From: Fimbriimonadales bacterium
GTDB taxonomy: Bacteria; Armatimonadota; Fimbriimonadia; Fimbriimonadales; ATM1
Assembly: GCA_026129745.1 (NCBI GenBank)
Contig: JAHCHL010000006.1
Coordinates: 1 to 64,000, forward strand
Direction of reading: 5' to 3'
DNA length: 64,000 nt
Shown here: positions 43,927-54,209 of the stretch, in pieces
How the letters are laid out: each line of letters starts with the position of its first letter
Position numbering within the stretch: position 1 is the stretch's first letter
The notes under the pieces: model-generated
Seen by the model: the letters and a program-made list of their open reading frames with translations, nothing else
The model's database searches: none
What the model was told of the DNA's origin: nothing
Made by a program: the position numbers and the translations under genes

Positions 43927-46422
43927 ATGAGATTGAGACATGCGCTGACGTTATGCGTCGGCTTAATCTTGTTCGCAACTTCGCCTGGCTTAGCGAAGAA
44001 CGATGCCCTAACTGTCGAGAGATATATAGAACCTGTAAAGGCAATAACAGACATCGTTACTGCTCCAAGGCACACAAATGTGAATCTGACGAACTTGTCA
44101 CCGGATCGAACTCAGTTTCTTATAGTCGATACAGGTGGTCTTCCTGCCCTTGCAGACTTCGCAAGGCCGCATTACAACCTTGGCGGCGTTCAAATCGACC
44201 CAATCGCGAATCGTGCAAGAACAATGACTACGAGCGGTTCGGTCGCAATGAGCTTGTTCAATTGGCGAGAGCGACGCAGCACCGACGTTAAGATCCCCTC
44301 AGGAGCTACTTTCACAGGCGCCACCTGGTCCACGAGCGGCAAGCAAATCGCTTTCATTGCGAATTTCGAAAACGCGTCTTATGTTTATGTCGCCGACACA
44401 GCCACAGGGAATTCGAGGCGGCTGTCGAGTTCTCCTTTATTGGCGACCTCTGTGAATTCAATCGAATGGACATCAGACGATAAATGGATCGTTGCGGTGC
44501 TTGTACCGGAGAATCGTGGAGTCGCACCTACACCGAATCCCGTGCCGACAGAACCGCTTGTTCGCGTCACGCAATCTGGCAACAAGACATTGCGTACGTT
44601 TCCTTCTTTGCTATCCGGTCCCAAGGAAGCAGAAATGCTGGAGTTCTATCTCACAGGCCAGTTGGCTATGATTGAAGTGGCGACCGGAAACGTGAAGAAG
44701 ATCGGGGCACCGGCAATGTTTCGGTCGGTCAACGCCGCACCGGATGGTTCCGTGTTTCGAGTAACGATCCTCGAGAAGCCTTTCTCCTATATCGTTCCCG
44801 TTTCTTCGTTCGGATCGGTTCAGGCGCTTTGGGATCCATCAGGAAAAGAAGTTCATGTGATATCTCGAACTCCGCTTAGGGAGGGAGCAGGCGGAGGCGG
44901 CGGTGGAGCAGGAGCGGGCCGGGGCGGACAGCAGCAAGAGGAGTCTCGAAGGAGCCTGAGTTGGAGACCCGATGGGAACGGAATGAGTTTTCTGCAAATG
45001 GAGCCTGCTGCCGGACGCGGAAGCGGAGAACAGGGTGAACAGGCGCCACGTAAAGACCGGGTTATGCAATGGCTTCCACCTTATGATGAAAGCTCCGCTA
45101 AGGTTGTATACGAAAGCGAGAACCGAATCAATTCGGTGGACTATTCGGCGGATTGCAAGTGGCTTTTCATAACAGAAACGGCATCTGGGCAAGAGCACGT
45201 TTATGCTGTTCACTTAGACAATCCAGAGACTCAATACACGATTTCGCGCCGGAGAACCGAAGAGTTCTATGAGAATCCGGGCAGTCTTATGTCGATGCGG
45301 GGACCGCTTGGCGTGCCTTGTGTGCGAATCTCATCGGACGGACGATCGGTGTATCTCTCAGGAATTCGTTATTCGCGTGACCCCGTCAACGAAGCTCCGC
45401 GTCCATTTGTTGATTCCGTCAATATCCGTTCTGGAGAGAAGAGACGTATGTTTGAAAGCTCCGAAGATGCTTATGAGACCGTTTCAAGCGTTCTCGACGA
45501 TGACTTCAATCAGATTATCATTCAAAGACAGTCACGCTACGCCATTCCCAATTGCTTTCTTCGAAATTCTAACGGCAACGAAATACCGTTGACCCAAAAC
45601 ATTGACTATGCGCCAGATGTGACCTATGCGCAACGGTTCCGCACCCAAGTCACCCGGGCAGACGGGTTCAAGTTCTGGGTGAATGTAACGCTTCCGAAAG
45701 ATTGGACTCCAGGCAACAAACTGCCGGCTCTCTTTTGGTTCTATCCGCGCGAGTTTACGGATCAAAGAGCATATGACAACGGCAACCGAACTTTTAACAA
45801 GAATTCATTTCCGAGTGTCGGGACTCGTAGCGTTAGCATGCTCGTTCTGCTCGGTTATGCAGTCGTCGAACCGGATTGTCCAATTGTCGGGCCGACCGGA
45901 AGAATGAACGACCGGTACATTCCCGATCTGAGAAGCAACTTGTACACCGTTATTACGGCTCTCGACCGCGAAGGGATGATCGACATCGATCGGCTGGCGA
46001 TCGGCGGTCACAGCTATGGAGCATTTAGCGCAGTGAACGCGATGGTACACACACCATTTTTCAAGGCGGGAATTGCAGGTGATGGGGCATACAACCGTCT
46101 ATTGACACCGGCAGGGTTTCAATCAGAGTCGAGAATGCTTTGGGATGCGAGAGAGACTTATTTGGAGATGTCTCCGTTCCTGTATTTGGAGCGAATCACG
46201 GGTGCGGTGCTGCTGTATCACGGCATGGACGATCAGAATGTCGGCACATTTCCAATCAACTCCGAGAGGCTTTACCACGCGCTTGAAGTGATGGGTAAGC
46301 CTGCGTCGCTCTACATGTACCCATACGAAGATCACAGCCCGGCCACCAAAGAGTCCAATCTCGATCTCTGGGCACGCTGGATCGCATGGCTGGACAAGTA
46401 CTTGAAGGGCGAAGGGAACTAG
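43927..46422 (+). CDS. Exported S9-family peptidase (prolyl oligopeptidase type)
   Basis: ATG 43927 follows AGGAGG six bases upstream; the longer frame from 43834 lies inside the previous gene. The 831-residue product has a signal peptide (RHALTLCVGLILFATSPGLA), a WD-like propeller with an Gly/Gln-rich insert (GGGGGGAGAGRGGQQQ near residue 330), and a hydrolase domain: Ser696 in GGHSYGAFSAV, Asp768 in GMDDQNV, His803 in YEDHSPA. It probably cleaves di- or oligopeptides outside the cytoplasm, next to the M28 and M42 enzymes. The last bases overlap the convergent amine oxidase gene by four. Confidence 0.9.
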   Translation: MRLRHALTLCVGLILFATSPGLAKNDALTVERYIEPVKAITDIVTAPRHTNVNLTNLSPDRTQFLIVDTGGLPALADFARPHYNLGGVQIDPIANRARTMTTSGSVAMSLFNWRERRSTDVKIPSGATFTGATWSTSGKQIAFIANFENASYVYVADTATGNSRRLSSSPLLATSVNSIEWTSDDKWIVAVLVPENRGVAPTPNPVPTEPLVRVTQSGNKTLRTFPSLLSGPKEAEMLEFYLTGQLAMIEVATGNVKKIGAPAMFRSVNAAPDGSVFRVTILEKPFSYIVPVSSFGSVQALWDPSGKEVHVISRTPLREGAGGGGGGAGAGRGGQQQEESRRSLSWRPDGNGMSFLQMEPAAGRGSGEQGEQAPRKDRVMQWLPPYDESSAKVVYESENRINSVDYSADCKWLFITETASGQEHVYAVHLDNPETQYTISRRRTEEFYENPGSLMSMRGPLGVPCVRISSDGRSVYLSGIRYSRDPVNEAPRPFVDSVNIRSGEKRRMFESSEDAYETVSSVLDDDFNQIIIQRQSRYAIPNCFLRNSNGNEIPLTQNIDYAPDVTYAQRFRTQVTRADGFKFWVNVTLPKDWTPGNKLPALFWFYPREFTDQRAYDNGNRTFNKNSFPSVGTRSVSMLVLLGYAVVEPDCPIVGPTGRMNDRYIPDLRSNLYTVITALDREGMIDIDRLAIGGHSYGAFSAVNAMVHTPFFKAGIAGDGAYNRLLTPAGFQSESRMLWDARETYLEMSPFLYLERITGAVLLYHGMDDQNVGTFPINSERLYHALEVMGKPASLYMYPYEDHSPATKESNLDLWARWIAWLDKYLKGEGN

Positions 46423-47675
46423 CTCAGTACTTCTGCCACGGAGCGCTCTGCACTTTCGAGCGCCCCCTCGATAAAGCCGAGCCACTCGGCCGTGTGTTCT
46501 CCGGCGAAGCAGACTCTTCCATTGGGATCGCGGAGTGATGTCAGTGTTTGCGGGCTTACGCTCGGGGGTATGTGCGAGAAGCCGCCTAGTGAAAACGGGT
46601 GAGTTGCCCAATCATAAAGCCTTGCATGAAGAAAACTGGTCTTTGCTCGCGGAAACACATTCGCAATCTCATTGACCACACTCTCAATAGGATCCTGTCG
46701 TTGCAGAATTCGGCGAGAATCATCACCGCAAATGTAAGCCATTAGGACGGGCTTATCAGAAAGCGAGCCGTGCCAAGTTTGCTGCGCGAAAGAATCGAAC
46801 AGCATGCTTCCATTCCAACCCATTTCCTCCCAAAATGGCGAATCGAAACAAAGCGCTAACTTCACAATTCTACTCATTCCTATTGCATGGAGCGCATTGA
46901 GTTGCTCTTCACGCAATGCTGGCGAGAATGCAACATTTAGCAGGCACTTCGGGGGGATTGTTATAATTGCTCGATCGGCAACACTTTCGAATCCACCTTC
47001 AAAGGAAAGAGTCACCGTATTGTTCGATTGTTTTACCGACTGAAGGACTGAGTGGTATCTCGGCTTTGCTTCGAGCGTGTTCAGAATCGAACCAAAGAAA
47101 TCGCCTGCGCCGCCCGGAAACCGATACGCGCTCAACGTGCCTTCTTCGCGCCCAACGTAATTGACGAACCCGCTTAACCAACCGAACAGCCCGATTTTCG
47201 AAGTGTCCTCGCCTTCGTCTGAACGATAGTACGCTTCTGCGTACCATCTGCCGCGCTCGGATGAACAGGTGTCATTGAGAAACCTTGCTAGAGAACTATC
47301 GATAGAATATGGCGCGCTAGCAGGTGAGTTGGCATACTCGGCCGCCAAAGATTCAATACGCTGTGCATCCCTTGCGGCGTCTGGCCAGAGATTTCGTTCC
47401 GATGCTATTTCTCCTTTGTAGCAGACAAGCGATTCGCCGCAAGTCTTTCGTGGCAATTGATTCTGCTTCTCGATCAGCGCCAAGCATCTTGCATGATCCG
47501 CATCGATCCACTCACCACCCAGATCATAGAGGGGTCCACTTTCATCGGCGATCGTCCAAAGCCTTCCGCCCGGCCTTGAAAGCGCTTCAAACAGTTCGAC
47601 TTCCACGCCAGCACCTTCGAGGAGCGTTGCGGCGTATATTCCAGCTGGTCCAAGACCGACAACTGCGACCTTCAC
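46419..47675 (-). CDS. FAD-dependent amine oxidase / protoporphyrinogen-oxidase-like
   Basis: The 418-residue protein has an N-terminal FAD site (VAVVGLGPAGIYAATLLEGAG), the amine-oxidase second motif (LFEALSRPGGRLWT), a substrate domain, and the C-terminal FAD motif GRVCFAGEHTAEWLGFIEGALESAE. Such enzymes oxidise amines or related substrates with oxygen; the substrate is unknown. There is no signal peptide. Its start codon overlaps the hisS stop by four bases, so it is probably translated from the same message. Confidence 0.85.
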   Translation of the reverse strand: MKVAVVGLGPAGIYAATLLEGAGVEVELFEALSRPGGRLWTIADESGPLYDLGGEWIDADHARCLALIEKQNQLPRKTCGESLVCYKGEIASERNLWPDAARDAQRIESLAAEYANSPASAPYSIDSSLARFLNDTCSSERGRWYAEAYYRSDEGEDTSKIGLFGWLSGFVNYVGREEGTLSAYRFPGGAGDFFGSILNTLEAKPRYHSVLQSVKQSNNTVTLSFEGGFESVADRAIITIPPKCLLNVAFSPALREEQLNALHAIGMSRIVKLALCFDSPFWEEMGWNGSMLFDSFAQQTWHGSLSDKPVLMAYICGDDSRRILQRQDPIESVVNEIANVFPRAKTSFLHARLYDWATHPFSLGGFSHIPPSVSPQTLTSLRDPNGRVCFAGEHTAEWLGFIEGALESAERSVAEVLS

Positions 47676-48931
47676 TGCTTGCTTCCACGAATCGCGTTCG
47701 ATATTGAAGCCATTGGAACTGTGGATTCTTCGCCGTTCTTTAAGTTCTTTATCTTCGCTGCTCCTGTGGTAAGTTCATCATCACCGATCACTACTGCAAA
47801 CTGCGCTCCGGATTTATCCGCTTGTCTAAACTGGCTTTTTGCGGATCGAAATTCGAGATCGCTGTCTATTTTGCATCCTTCCTTTCTTACCATTTGCAGG
47901 ATCTGAGCAAAGCGGTTTCTGTCTTCGGTCAAACACACAAAAAATGCTTCGATTCCAGTCAATCCCGATGGATTCCTACCGAGCGCTTCCAAAACAAGGA
48001 TCGCGCGCTCAATTCCCATTGCGACTCCTACAGCGGGAGTCGGTGGTCCGCCAAGCTGCTCGATCAACTTGTCATAGCGACCTCCACCGCAAAGCGCGCT
48101 CTGCGATCCAAGTTCGCTTGACTCCACTTCGAAAACCGTTCGAGTGTAATAGTCGAGTCCTCGAACGAGGCGCGAATCGACACGGTAACTCACCCGAAGC
48201 GCGTCGAGCCTATCTAATACCTTTTCGAAATGTTCTTGTGAATCGGCTTCCAAGTACTCGCGGATGTCCGGTGCGTCCACAAGTTTTGCTTTGAGGTCTT
48301 CGCTTTTCGTATCGAGCAAGCGAAGAGGGTTCTTTTCGCACTTGGCTCTTTCATCGGGCTTCATGTCAAGGAGAATCGGTTGTGCGAATTCAAGTAAGGC
48401 TTCTCGGTATCTGTTTCGGCACTCCGTCTCTCCGATCGAGTTGACAGTAACGACTAAGTCATGCAGCCCAATTTCCTCATAAAAACGAGTTGTCAATTCG
48501 ATTACTTCCGCATCTCCGTCTGGCTGAGAAGAACCGATCAGTTCGACGCCCGTTTGGTGAAGCTCGCGCAATCTGCCCTTTTGCGGCCTGCCATAGCGAT
48601 ACAAAGCCATGATGTAATAGAGCTTCGTGATTTGTCCCTGCCCTCCCAAATTGTTTTCAAGGTAGGCACGCACCACCGGGGCGGTTCCTTCCGGCTTAAG
48701 CGCGATGTGACGCCCTCCCTTATCAATGAAATCGTACATCTCCTTTTGAACGACATCGCTTGTCTCGCCTGCTGTTCTCTTGAATAGCTCAATGTCTTCG
48801 AAAGTAGGAGTTCTAATTTCTGCGAAGGCGTAACGCTCCGCAACTCGACGGAATGTGTCTTCGAGCCACTTCCAGACTTCTGACTTGCCAGGGAGGATGT
48901 CTTCGGTCCCTCGTGGCGCTTGAAACTTCAT
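47672..48931 (-). CDS. hisS: Histidine-tRNA ligase
   Basis: The class II aminoacyl-tRNA synthetase for histidine, 419 residues, the normal length. Visible motifs: N-terminal APRGTEDILPGKSEVW, motif 2 region LKPEGTAPVVRAYLENN, LYYIMALYRYGRPQKGRLRELHQ, the histidine-binding VRGLDYYTRTVFE, and motif 3 VGVAMGIERAILVL. The C-terminal anticodon-binding domain is present (GCKIDSDLEFRSAKSQFRQADKSGAQFAVVIGDDE in abbreviated form). It shares a message with the amine oxidase and is divergent from the amidohydrolase gene. Confidence 0.96.
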   Translation of the reverse strand: MKFQAPRGTEDILPGKSEVWKWLEDTFRRVAERYAFAEIRTPTFEDIELFKRTAGETSDVVQKEMYDFIDKGGRHIALKPEGTAPVVRAYLENNLGGQGQITKLYYIMALYRYGRPQKGRLRELHQTGVELIGSSQPDGDAEVIELTTRFYEEIGLHDLVVTVNSIGETECRNRYREALLEFAQPILLDMKPDERAKCEKNPLRLLDTKSEDLKAKLVDAPDIREYLEADSQEHFEKVLDRLDALRVSYRVDSRLVRGLDYYTRTVFEVESSELGSQSALCGGGRYDKLIEQLGGPPTPAVGVAMGIERAILVLEALGRNPSGLTGIEAFFVCLTEDRNRFAQILQMVRKEGCKIDSDLEFRSAKSQFRQADKSGAQFAVVIGDDELTTGAAKIKNLKNGEESTVPMASISNAIRGSKQ

Positions 48932-49009
48932 TGGTCGCGTATTTTGGCACGGCGCGGGTTGCGTTGCCGCAACTCGAACTGCGGTCTGGATTGAGGTTAG
49001 AATTGAAGC

Positions 49010-50488
49010 GTGCTCTCGATCGCTTTTGCCATTGCCCTGGTGCCGACTTCTTACCTGCTCGAAGGCGGACTCGTTTTCGACGGAACGGGCGCTCCAGGTC
49101 GAGTGATGGACGTGCGAATCGTTGGCGATCGCATCACTGAAGTCGGGAAACTATCTCCGCGAGTGGGCGAAACCGTCTTTCGTTGCAAAGGGCTTGTTGT
49201 TGCCCCAGGGTTTATCGATTCGCACAGCCATGCGGATCGCGGCATCCCCGAGGAGCCACTGGCAGAAAGCCAAGTTCGGCAAGGCATCACTACCGCGATC
49301 GTTGGCCAAGATGGAGGCGGGGAAACGCCCATTCGCGCAATGTTTGAGCGATTGCGCGCAGCTCGGCCTGCCATCAATTTCGCTGCCTTCGCGGGGCATG
49401 GCGTCATTCGTTCTAAGGTCATGGGCGATGGTTTCAAGCGCGCAGCAACTGTCGACGAAATCGAGAGCATGAAGCAACTGCTCGAATCGGACATGAGAGC
49501 AGGAGCATTGGGCCTATCGAGCGGACTTGAGTACGATCCCGGTTACTACTCGACGACCGAGGAGTTGATCGAGCTGTGCAAAGTAGCGGCGAAGTACAGG
49601 GGCATCTATATCTCGCACCTGCGAGACGAAGGCAACGGAGCGATGTCAGCAATTGACGAATTGATTCGCATTGCTCGCGAAGCGAAGATTCCAGCCCAGA
49701 TTTCACACATCAAGCTGGCAACGGCATCGGTATGGGGAAAGGCAAGCGATGCGCTTAGATTGATTGGGGCTGCAAGACGAGAAGGGCTCGACATTACTGC
49801 TGACGTCTATCCTTACACTTATTGGCAGTCGACGATCACTGTTCTAACGTTAGACAGAAACTGGAACGACCCTGCAGTCTGGGATCGAGCGCTTGCAGAA
49901 GTTGGCGGGCCACGAAACGTATTGCTTAGCCGTTACTCTCCCGATCCCACGTGGGAGGGAATGACAATCGAAGAGCTTTCTGGAAAAATTGAAAAGTCGC
50001 CGGCTGAGACCATCATTCACATTGTCCGCAACACGCATGGGCCGGCTGGATTCGGTACAGAATCGATTGTCTGCACAGCGATGCGAGAGGAAGATCTGAG
50101 GCAATTTATCCACTCACCATATGTCATGTTCTGCTCGGATGGAGCTATCGGCGGTTCTCACCCCCGAGGCGCTGGCGCATTCCCGCGGTTCTTCGCACGC
50201 TATGTTCGTCAACAAGGAACGATAACGTTGCAATCCGCCATACACAAAGCGACCGGAATGCCAGCACGGCGATTCGCATTGAAAGAACGAGGGAGAATTT
50301 CTGTTGGATCGTTTGCGGATGTTGTCGTCTTCGATCCTGAGACAATTCAAGACAAGGCGGACACAAAAAATCCGCGAGAATTTTCCATTGGCGTCAAACA
50401 TGTGTTCGTCAATGGCGCCCCGGTCTTGCAATCAGAGAAGTTGACCGGTCATCGACCGGGCCGCGTGCTCCTTCGAAGTACGAATTAG
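49010..50488 (+). CDS. N-acyl-D-amino-acid deacylase-like amidohydrolase
   Basis: The 492-residue product begins at GTG 49010. The metal site shows GFIDSHSHAD (His-x-His), ISHLRDEGNG and QISHIKLA, and late GAIGGSHPRGAGAFPRF and GRISVGSFADVVVFDP, the pattern of D-aminoacylase and dihydroorotase-like enzymes. It probably releases D-amino acids or related compounds from their N-acyl forms, fitting the peptide-scavenging gene set. A possible uncleaved signal (IAFAIALVPTSYL) opens it. Its stop overlaps the convergent pseudogene stop by four bases. Confidence 0.88.
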   Translation: MLSIAFAIALVPTSYLLEGGLVFDGTGAPGRVMDVRIVGDRITEVGKLSPRVGETVFRCKGLVVAPGFIDSHSHADRGIPEEPLAESQVRQGITTAIVGQDGGGETPIRAMFERLRAARPAINFAAFAGHGVIRSKVMGDGFKRAATVDEIESMKQLLESDMRAGALGLSSGLEYDPGYYSTTEELIELCKVAAKYRGIYISHLRDEGNGAMSAIDELIRIAREAKIPAQISHIKLATASVWGKASDALRLIGAARREGLDITADVYPYTYWQSTITVLTLDRNWNDPAVWDRALAEVGGPRNVLLSRYSPDPTWEGMTIEELSGKIEKSPAETIIHIVRNTHGPAGFGTESIVCTAMREEDLRQFIHSPYVMFCSDGAIGGSHPRGAGAFPRFFARYVRQQGTITLQSAIHKATGMPARRFALKERGRISVGSFADVVVFDPETIQDKADTKNPREFSIGVKHVFVNGAPVLQSEKLTGHRPGRVLLRSTN

Positions 50489-50978
50489 CGACCGCTATAT
50501 TGCATGAAGAGTTGCGGGTCCCCATAACTTCCAAGCCAGTCTCCCTGAATTTCTGCCCATCCCCAGAACCCCTCAATGCACTCGCGAATGATTTCGAGGG
50601 CGGTTTCGCACTCGTAAGTGCGCCTATCCGGACTGACCAAGACTACATGAAGCCCTGACTTAGTGAGACCCGTTGTGCCAGGTGGAACAACTTGCCCTTT
50701 GTCCGTAACCTATACCTTGTCGACTTTGGCCGCGATTCGAATTCTGGCTCCCGATCTGCCTTTTGCCACCGAAGCAGTACGAGCGCCGGCTCCAATCAGC
50801 CAGCAGGTCCCGAAAAAACGGGCGAGCCGAAGATTGGGATCAGTCCAGCGACCCGAATCTCAGTGGTGGGTTCGACTGTCAATGGCGAGAGCGCAAAGAG
50901 TAAAAGGATGACTCCTAGTATAGAGAGCATCAGGCATACCAAAAACAGCGTCGGCAATCTGTTTTCAGCGTCATTCAT
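50485..50978 (-). pseudogene. Small membrane protein gene, frameshifted and with an in-frame stop
   Basis: On the minus strand the open part starts at ATG 50978 and encodes one membrane helix (LVCLMLSILGVILLLFAL) and a PTTEIRVAGLIPIFGSP segment. The frame then breaks near 50800. The next frame continues WLIGAGARTASVAKG, RIRIAAKVDKV, meets a TAG near 50710, and continues VTDKGQVVPPGTTGLTKSG and SPDRRTYECETALEII to the end QLFMQYSGR. The end overlaps the convergent gene stop by four bases, as at other junctions here, which supports a real gene boundary. Two lesions make it a pseudogene unless they are sequence errors. Family unknown. Confidence 0.5.
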
Positions 50979-51171
50979 TGGACCTTATTGCATCGACTCA
51001 CTTCGTGCGCCAAACGTTCGCACGTTGAATTCATGGACACTTCGAACACTTTGCTCCCCTTTGTGCATCTGTTTCGATACTTTCCGACAGTGAGTGCAGG
51101 TCAATTGCGTCTCGGCAATGGAATTCAACGCAGTTTAGGGCAAGTCCTTCCTGGTAAGATTTGACCGTTCC

Positions 51172-52614
51172 ATGCCAGTACCGATTGAAGACTTGACACC
51201 CCGCCAAATCGTCGCCGAGCTCGACCGCTATATCGTTGGACAAGCAGCAGCCAAAAGGGCAGTCGCGGTCGCTATGCGAAATCGCTTCCGCCGCCAAAGT
51301 CTGCCGGCAGAGCAAAGGGACGACATCATGCCAAAGAACATTTTGATGATTGGTCCAACAGGAGTTGGCAAAACAGAGATTGCGAGGCGGCTCGCGCAAT
51401 TGGCTCGCGCTCCATTCGTTAAGGTTGAAGCGACTAAGTTCACGGAAGTCGGATACGTTGGGCGTGACGTCGACAGCATGATTCGCGATCTCGTCAACGT
51501 TTCGCTTCGCTTAGTGGAAAACGAAAGAATCCAAGAGGTCGAACCGAAAGCGAAGGAGCGCGCAATCGACCGCATCGTCGACATGATCGTCAAGCCGCTG
51601 AAAGAAGATCGGCAGCCGACGTTTGCGGGAAACATTTTTCAAGCCTTTGAGCAGCTATCTTCAGGGCAGTCTATCAGTGGAGAAACTGCGAGCGAAGACG
51701 TGGACGAAGATCGAAAGAAGACAGAAGAGGCCTATGAACGACAAAAGGCAAAGGTGCGCGATCAGGTCGTCAACGGTGTTCGCGATGACGAATATGTCGA
51801 GATCGAAGTCGAAGAAGCGACCAATCCGTTCTTGCAAGTCTTTACTCCTCAAGGAATGGAAGAGATGGGGCTTGACATCACGCAGCAGCTAAGCGGACCC
51901 TTTGCAGCGAAGAGCGTCAAACGAAGAGTCACGATTCGAGAGGCGAAAGAGATTTTGATGCAGGAAGAGGCTAAGAAGCTTATCGATCGTGGCTCTGTGA
52001 CGCAGGAAGCCATTGAGCGAGCTGAACAGACCGGCATCGTGTTCTTGGATGAAATCGACAAAATTGCCGGCAAAAGCAGCGGTCAAGGGCCAGATGTTTC
52101 TCGGGAAGGCGTGCAGCGCGACCTCCTACCGATCATCGAAGGATCGACTGTCGTCACCAAATACGGCCCAGTAAAAACGGACCACATTCTTTTTGTTGGC
52201 GCCGGCGCATTCCATATGTCTAAGCCGAGCGATTTGATACCGGAGCTGCAAGGCAGGCTTCCGATACGCGTCGAACTGACAGACCTTGGCGAAGCTGACC
52301 TGCGAAGAATCCTTACTGAACCAAAAAATGCACTGACGAAGCAGTATGTTCATCTGTTGTCGGTCGAGGGAGTCACCTTGGAGTTCACGGAGGACTCAAT
52401 CGACGAGATTGCGAGGATGGCCCATGAAGTTAATGAAAAGACCGAGAACATCGGGGCACGACGATTGCACACAGTCTTAGAAAAGCTTCTGGAGGATGCG
52501 ATGTTTGACGCTCCTGACGCAGGTCCCAAGAAGATTGTCGTGGACGGTCAGTTCGTGCGAGACAAACTAAGCGACCTTGTCCAAGATGTAGATTTGTCGA
52601 AGTACATTCTATGA
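51172..52614 (+). CDS. hslU: ATP-dependent protease ATPase subunit HslU
   Basis: The 480-residue product is the unfoldase of the HslUV protease. The N-terminal [18 protein letters not shown], Walker [32 protein letters not shown] pore loop, Walker [12 protein letters not shown], sensor and [12 protein letters not shown] are all present, with an acidic insert in the I domain ([16 protein letters not shown]). The C-terminus DLSKYIL matches the tail that docks into HslV, so an HslV is expected in this genome. It is not next to this gene: the 193 bp upstream hold no frame for it, whereas hslV usually lies directly in front. The stop overlaps the next start by ATGA. Confidence 0.95.
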   Translation: MPVPIEDLTPRQIVAELDRYIVGQAAAKRAVAVAMRNRFRRQSLPAEQRDDIMPKNILMIGPTGVGKTEIARRLAQLARAPFVKVEATKFTEVGYVGRDVDSMIRDLVNVSLRLVENERIQEVEPKAKERAIDRIVDMIVKPLKEDRQPTFAGNIFQAFEQLSSGQSISGETASEDVDEDRKKTEEAYERQKAKVRDQVVNGVRDDEYVEIEVEEATNPFLQVFTPQGMEEMGLDITQQLSGPFAAKSVKRRVTIREAKEILMQEEAKKLIDRGSVTQEAIERAEQTGIVFLDEIDKIAGKSSGQGPDVSREGVQRDLLPIIEGSTVVTKYGPVKTDHILFVGAGAFHMSKPSDLIPELQGRLPIRVELTDLGEADLRRILTEPKNALTKQYVHLLSVEGVTLEFTEDSIDEIARMAHEVNEKTENIGARRLHTVLEKLLEDAMFDAPDAGPKKIVVDGQFVRDKLSDLVQDVDLSKYIL

Positions 52615-54134
52615 CGTCGTTCGATCCTGTTCGCATTGGACTGTTTACTGAACTGTTTGCGTCGATTGCAGAAGAGATGGGGGTCGTTTTAGAGCGTGTA
52701 TCGCACTCACCGAACATTAAGGAGCGTCGCGACCACTCCTGCGCAGTTTTTGACGCCCAAGGCAGGCTGATTGCGCAAGCCGCGCACATTCCTGTACACC
52801 TCGGCGCAATGGAGTTCTTGATGAAAAAGTGGCTGGCCGAAGGCCCAGATATCCGTACTGGAGTGTTCTACATAACCAACGATCCGTACTTTGCCGGAAC
52901 TCACTTGCCCGACATCTCGATTCTGCAATCCGTCGAGGTGAATGGAAAGACAGTTGGATATGTTGCGACACGAGCACACCACTCTGACGTTGGTGGTTCC
53001 AAGCCTGGAAGTCTTGCGCCTGTTGATTCCATTGAAATGGAAGGCCTAATTATCAGTCCCTGTGAAATGTCGCCGACGATTGTCGACAAGCTGCTGTCCG
53101 TCTCGCGGAACCCTTCGGAACGACGTGGCGATCTTTCTGCACAAATGGCGGCATGCAATGTCGGAAGCAGTCGATTTGTTGCACTTGCCGAAAAATTCGG
53201 TGTTGATCTGGAGGCGAAATTCGAAGAGTGCCTGGCATATGCGAGTGAAACAACATCAGCTGCAATTCGGTCGATTCCAGAAGGCGTCTACCAAGCGACT
53301 GACGTGCTCGACTGCATGCCCGGAGACAATCCGCTTGCAACAATCATGGTTGCCGTAACGGTTCACGATGGCTGCATGACTTTCGATTTTGATGGCACAG
53401 ACGTTCAGCGGCCAATCGGATTGAATGCGACCGAAGCAGTCACGAGATCCGCTTGCTATTACGTTGTGCGCTGCCTTGCGCCAGATGCACCGACAAATGG
53501 AGGATGCTGGGGTCCAATCGCTGTCAAGGCTCCGAAGGGCACTCTGGTGAATGCGACCTATCCTGCGCCAGTCGTCGCGGGAAACACCGAAACCAGCCAG
53601 CGCATTGTCGACACGATCCTCCAGGCGCTATCCACTGCGATGCCCCAACGAATCCCAGCTTGCAGTCAGGGCACGATGAACAGCATCGCATTTGGGAAAG
53701 AGGGCTGGGCGTACTACGAAACGATAGGGGGCGGAGCAGGAGGCGGTCCAGTTCGTCGCGGCGCCAGCGCAATTCACACACACATGACGAATACCCGCAA
53801 CACTCCCATTGAGGCACTTGAGATCGAATTGCCGATAAGAGTGACGAAGTACGAACTCCGTCGAGGTTCGGGAGGCGGTGGCAAGCACCCAGGTGGTGAT
53901 GGGGTTATACGTGAATTCGAGCTACTTGAAGACTCGATCGATGTCACTCTTATGGCGGACAGACACTCGAACGGGCCGCCGGGAATTGAAGGAGGAGAAA
54001 GCGGCAAACCTGGGCGATGCGATGTGCGAGTAGACGATGAATGGAAGGAGATGCCGTCAAAGTTCTCGATTAGGCTCAATAAGGGAGATTTGGTGCGCAT
54101 TCAGACCCCAGGAGGAGGCGGATACGGGGTATAA
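52611..54134 (+). CDS. hyuB: Hydantoinase B / 5-oxoprolinase B-subunit-like protein
   Basis: The 507-residue product matches the B subunit of the ATP-dependent hydantoinase/oxoprolinase family: [37 protein letters not shown] (abbreviated), [24 protein letters not shown], and the C-terminal [15 protein letters not shown] and GGGGYGV. These proteins act with an A subunit to open five-membered cyclic amides such as 5-oxoproline or hydantoins. No A-subunit gene is in the window. Its ATG overlaps the hslU stop by four bases (52611-52614). Confidence 0.88.
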   Translation: MTSFDPVRIGLFTELFASIAEEMGVVLERVSHSPNIKERRDHSCAVFDAQGRLIAQAAHIPVHLGAMEFLMKKWLAEGPDIRTGVFYITNDPYFAGTHLPDISILQSVEVNGKTVGYVATRAHHSDVGGSKPGSLAPVDSIEMEGLIISPCEMSPTIVDKLLSVSRNPSERRGDLSAQMAACNVGSSRFVALAEKFGVDLEAKFEECLAYASETTSAAIRSIPEGVYQATDVLDCMPGDNPLATIMVAVTVHDGCMTFDFDGTDVQRPIGLNATEAVTRSACYYVVRCLAPDAPTNGGCWGPIAVKAPKGTLVNATYPAPVVAGNTETSQRIVDTILQALSTAMPQRIPACSQGTMNSIAFGKEGWAYYETIGGGAGGGPVRRGASAIHTHMTNTRNTPIEALEIELPIRVTKYELRRGSGGGGKHPGGDGVIREFELLEDSIDVTLMADRHSNGPPGIEGGESGKPGRCDVRVDDEWKEMPSKFSIRLNKGDLVRIQTPGGGGYGV

Positions 54135-54209
54135 TTCTGGTGCGTCTGAAAGGGGACAAGCAGACGTCCTTAGATAGGCATTTCCGCCCACGCAGGGCAG
54201 CAGAGATTC

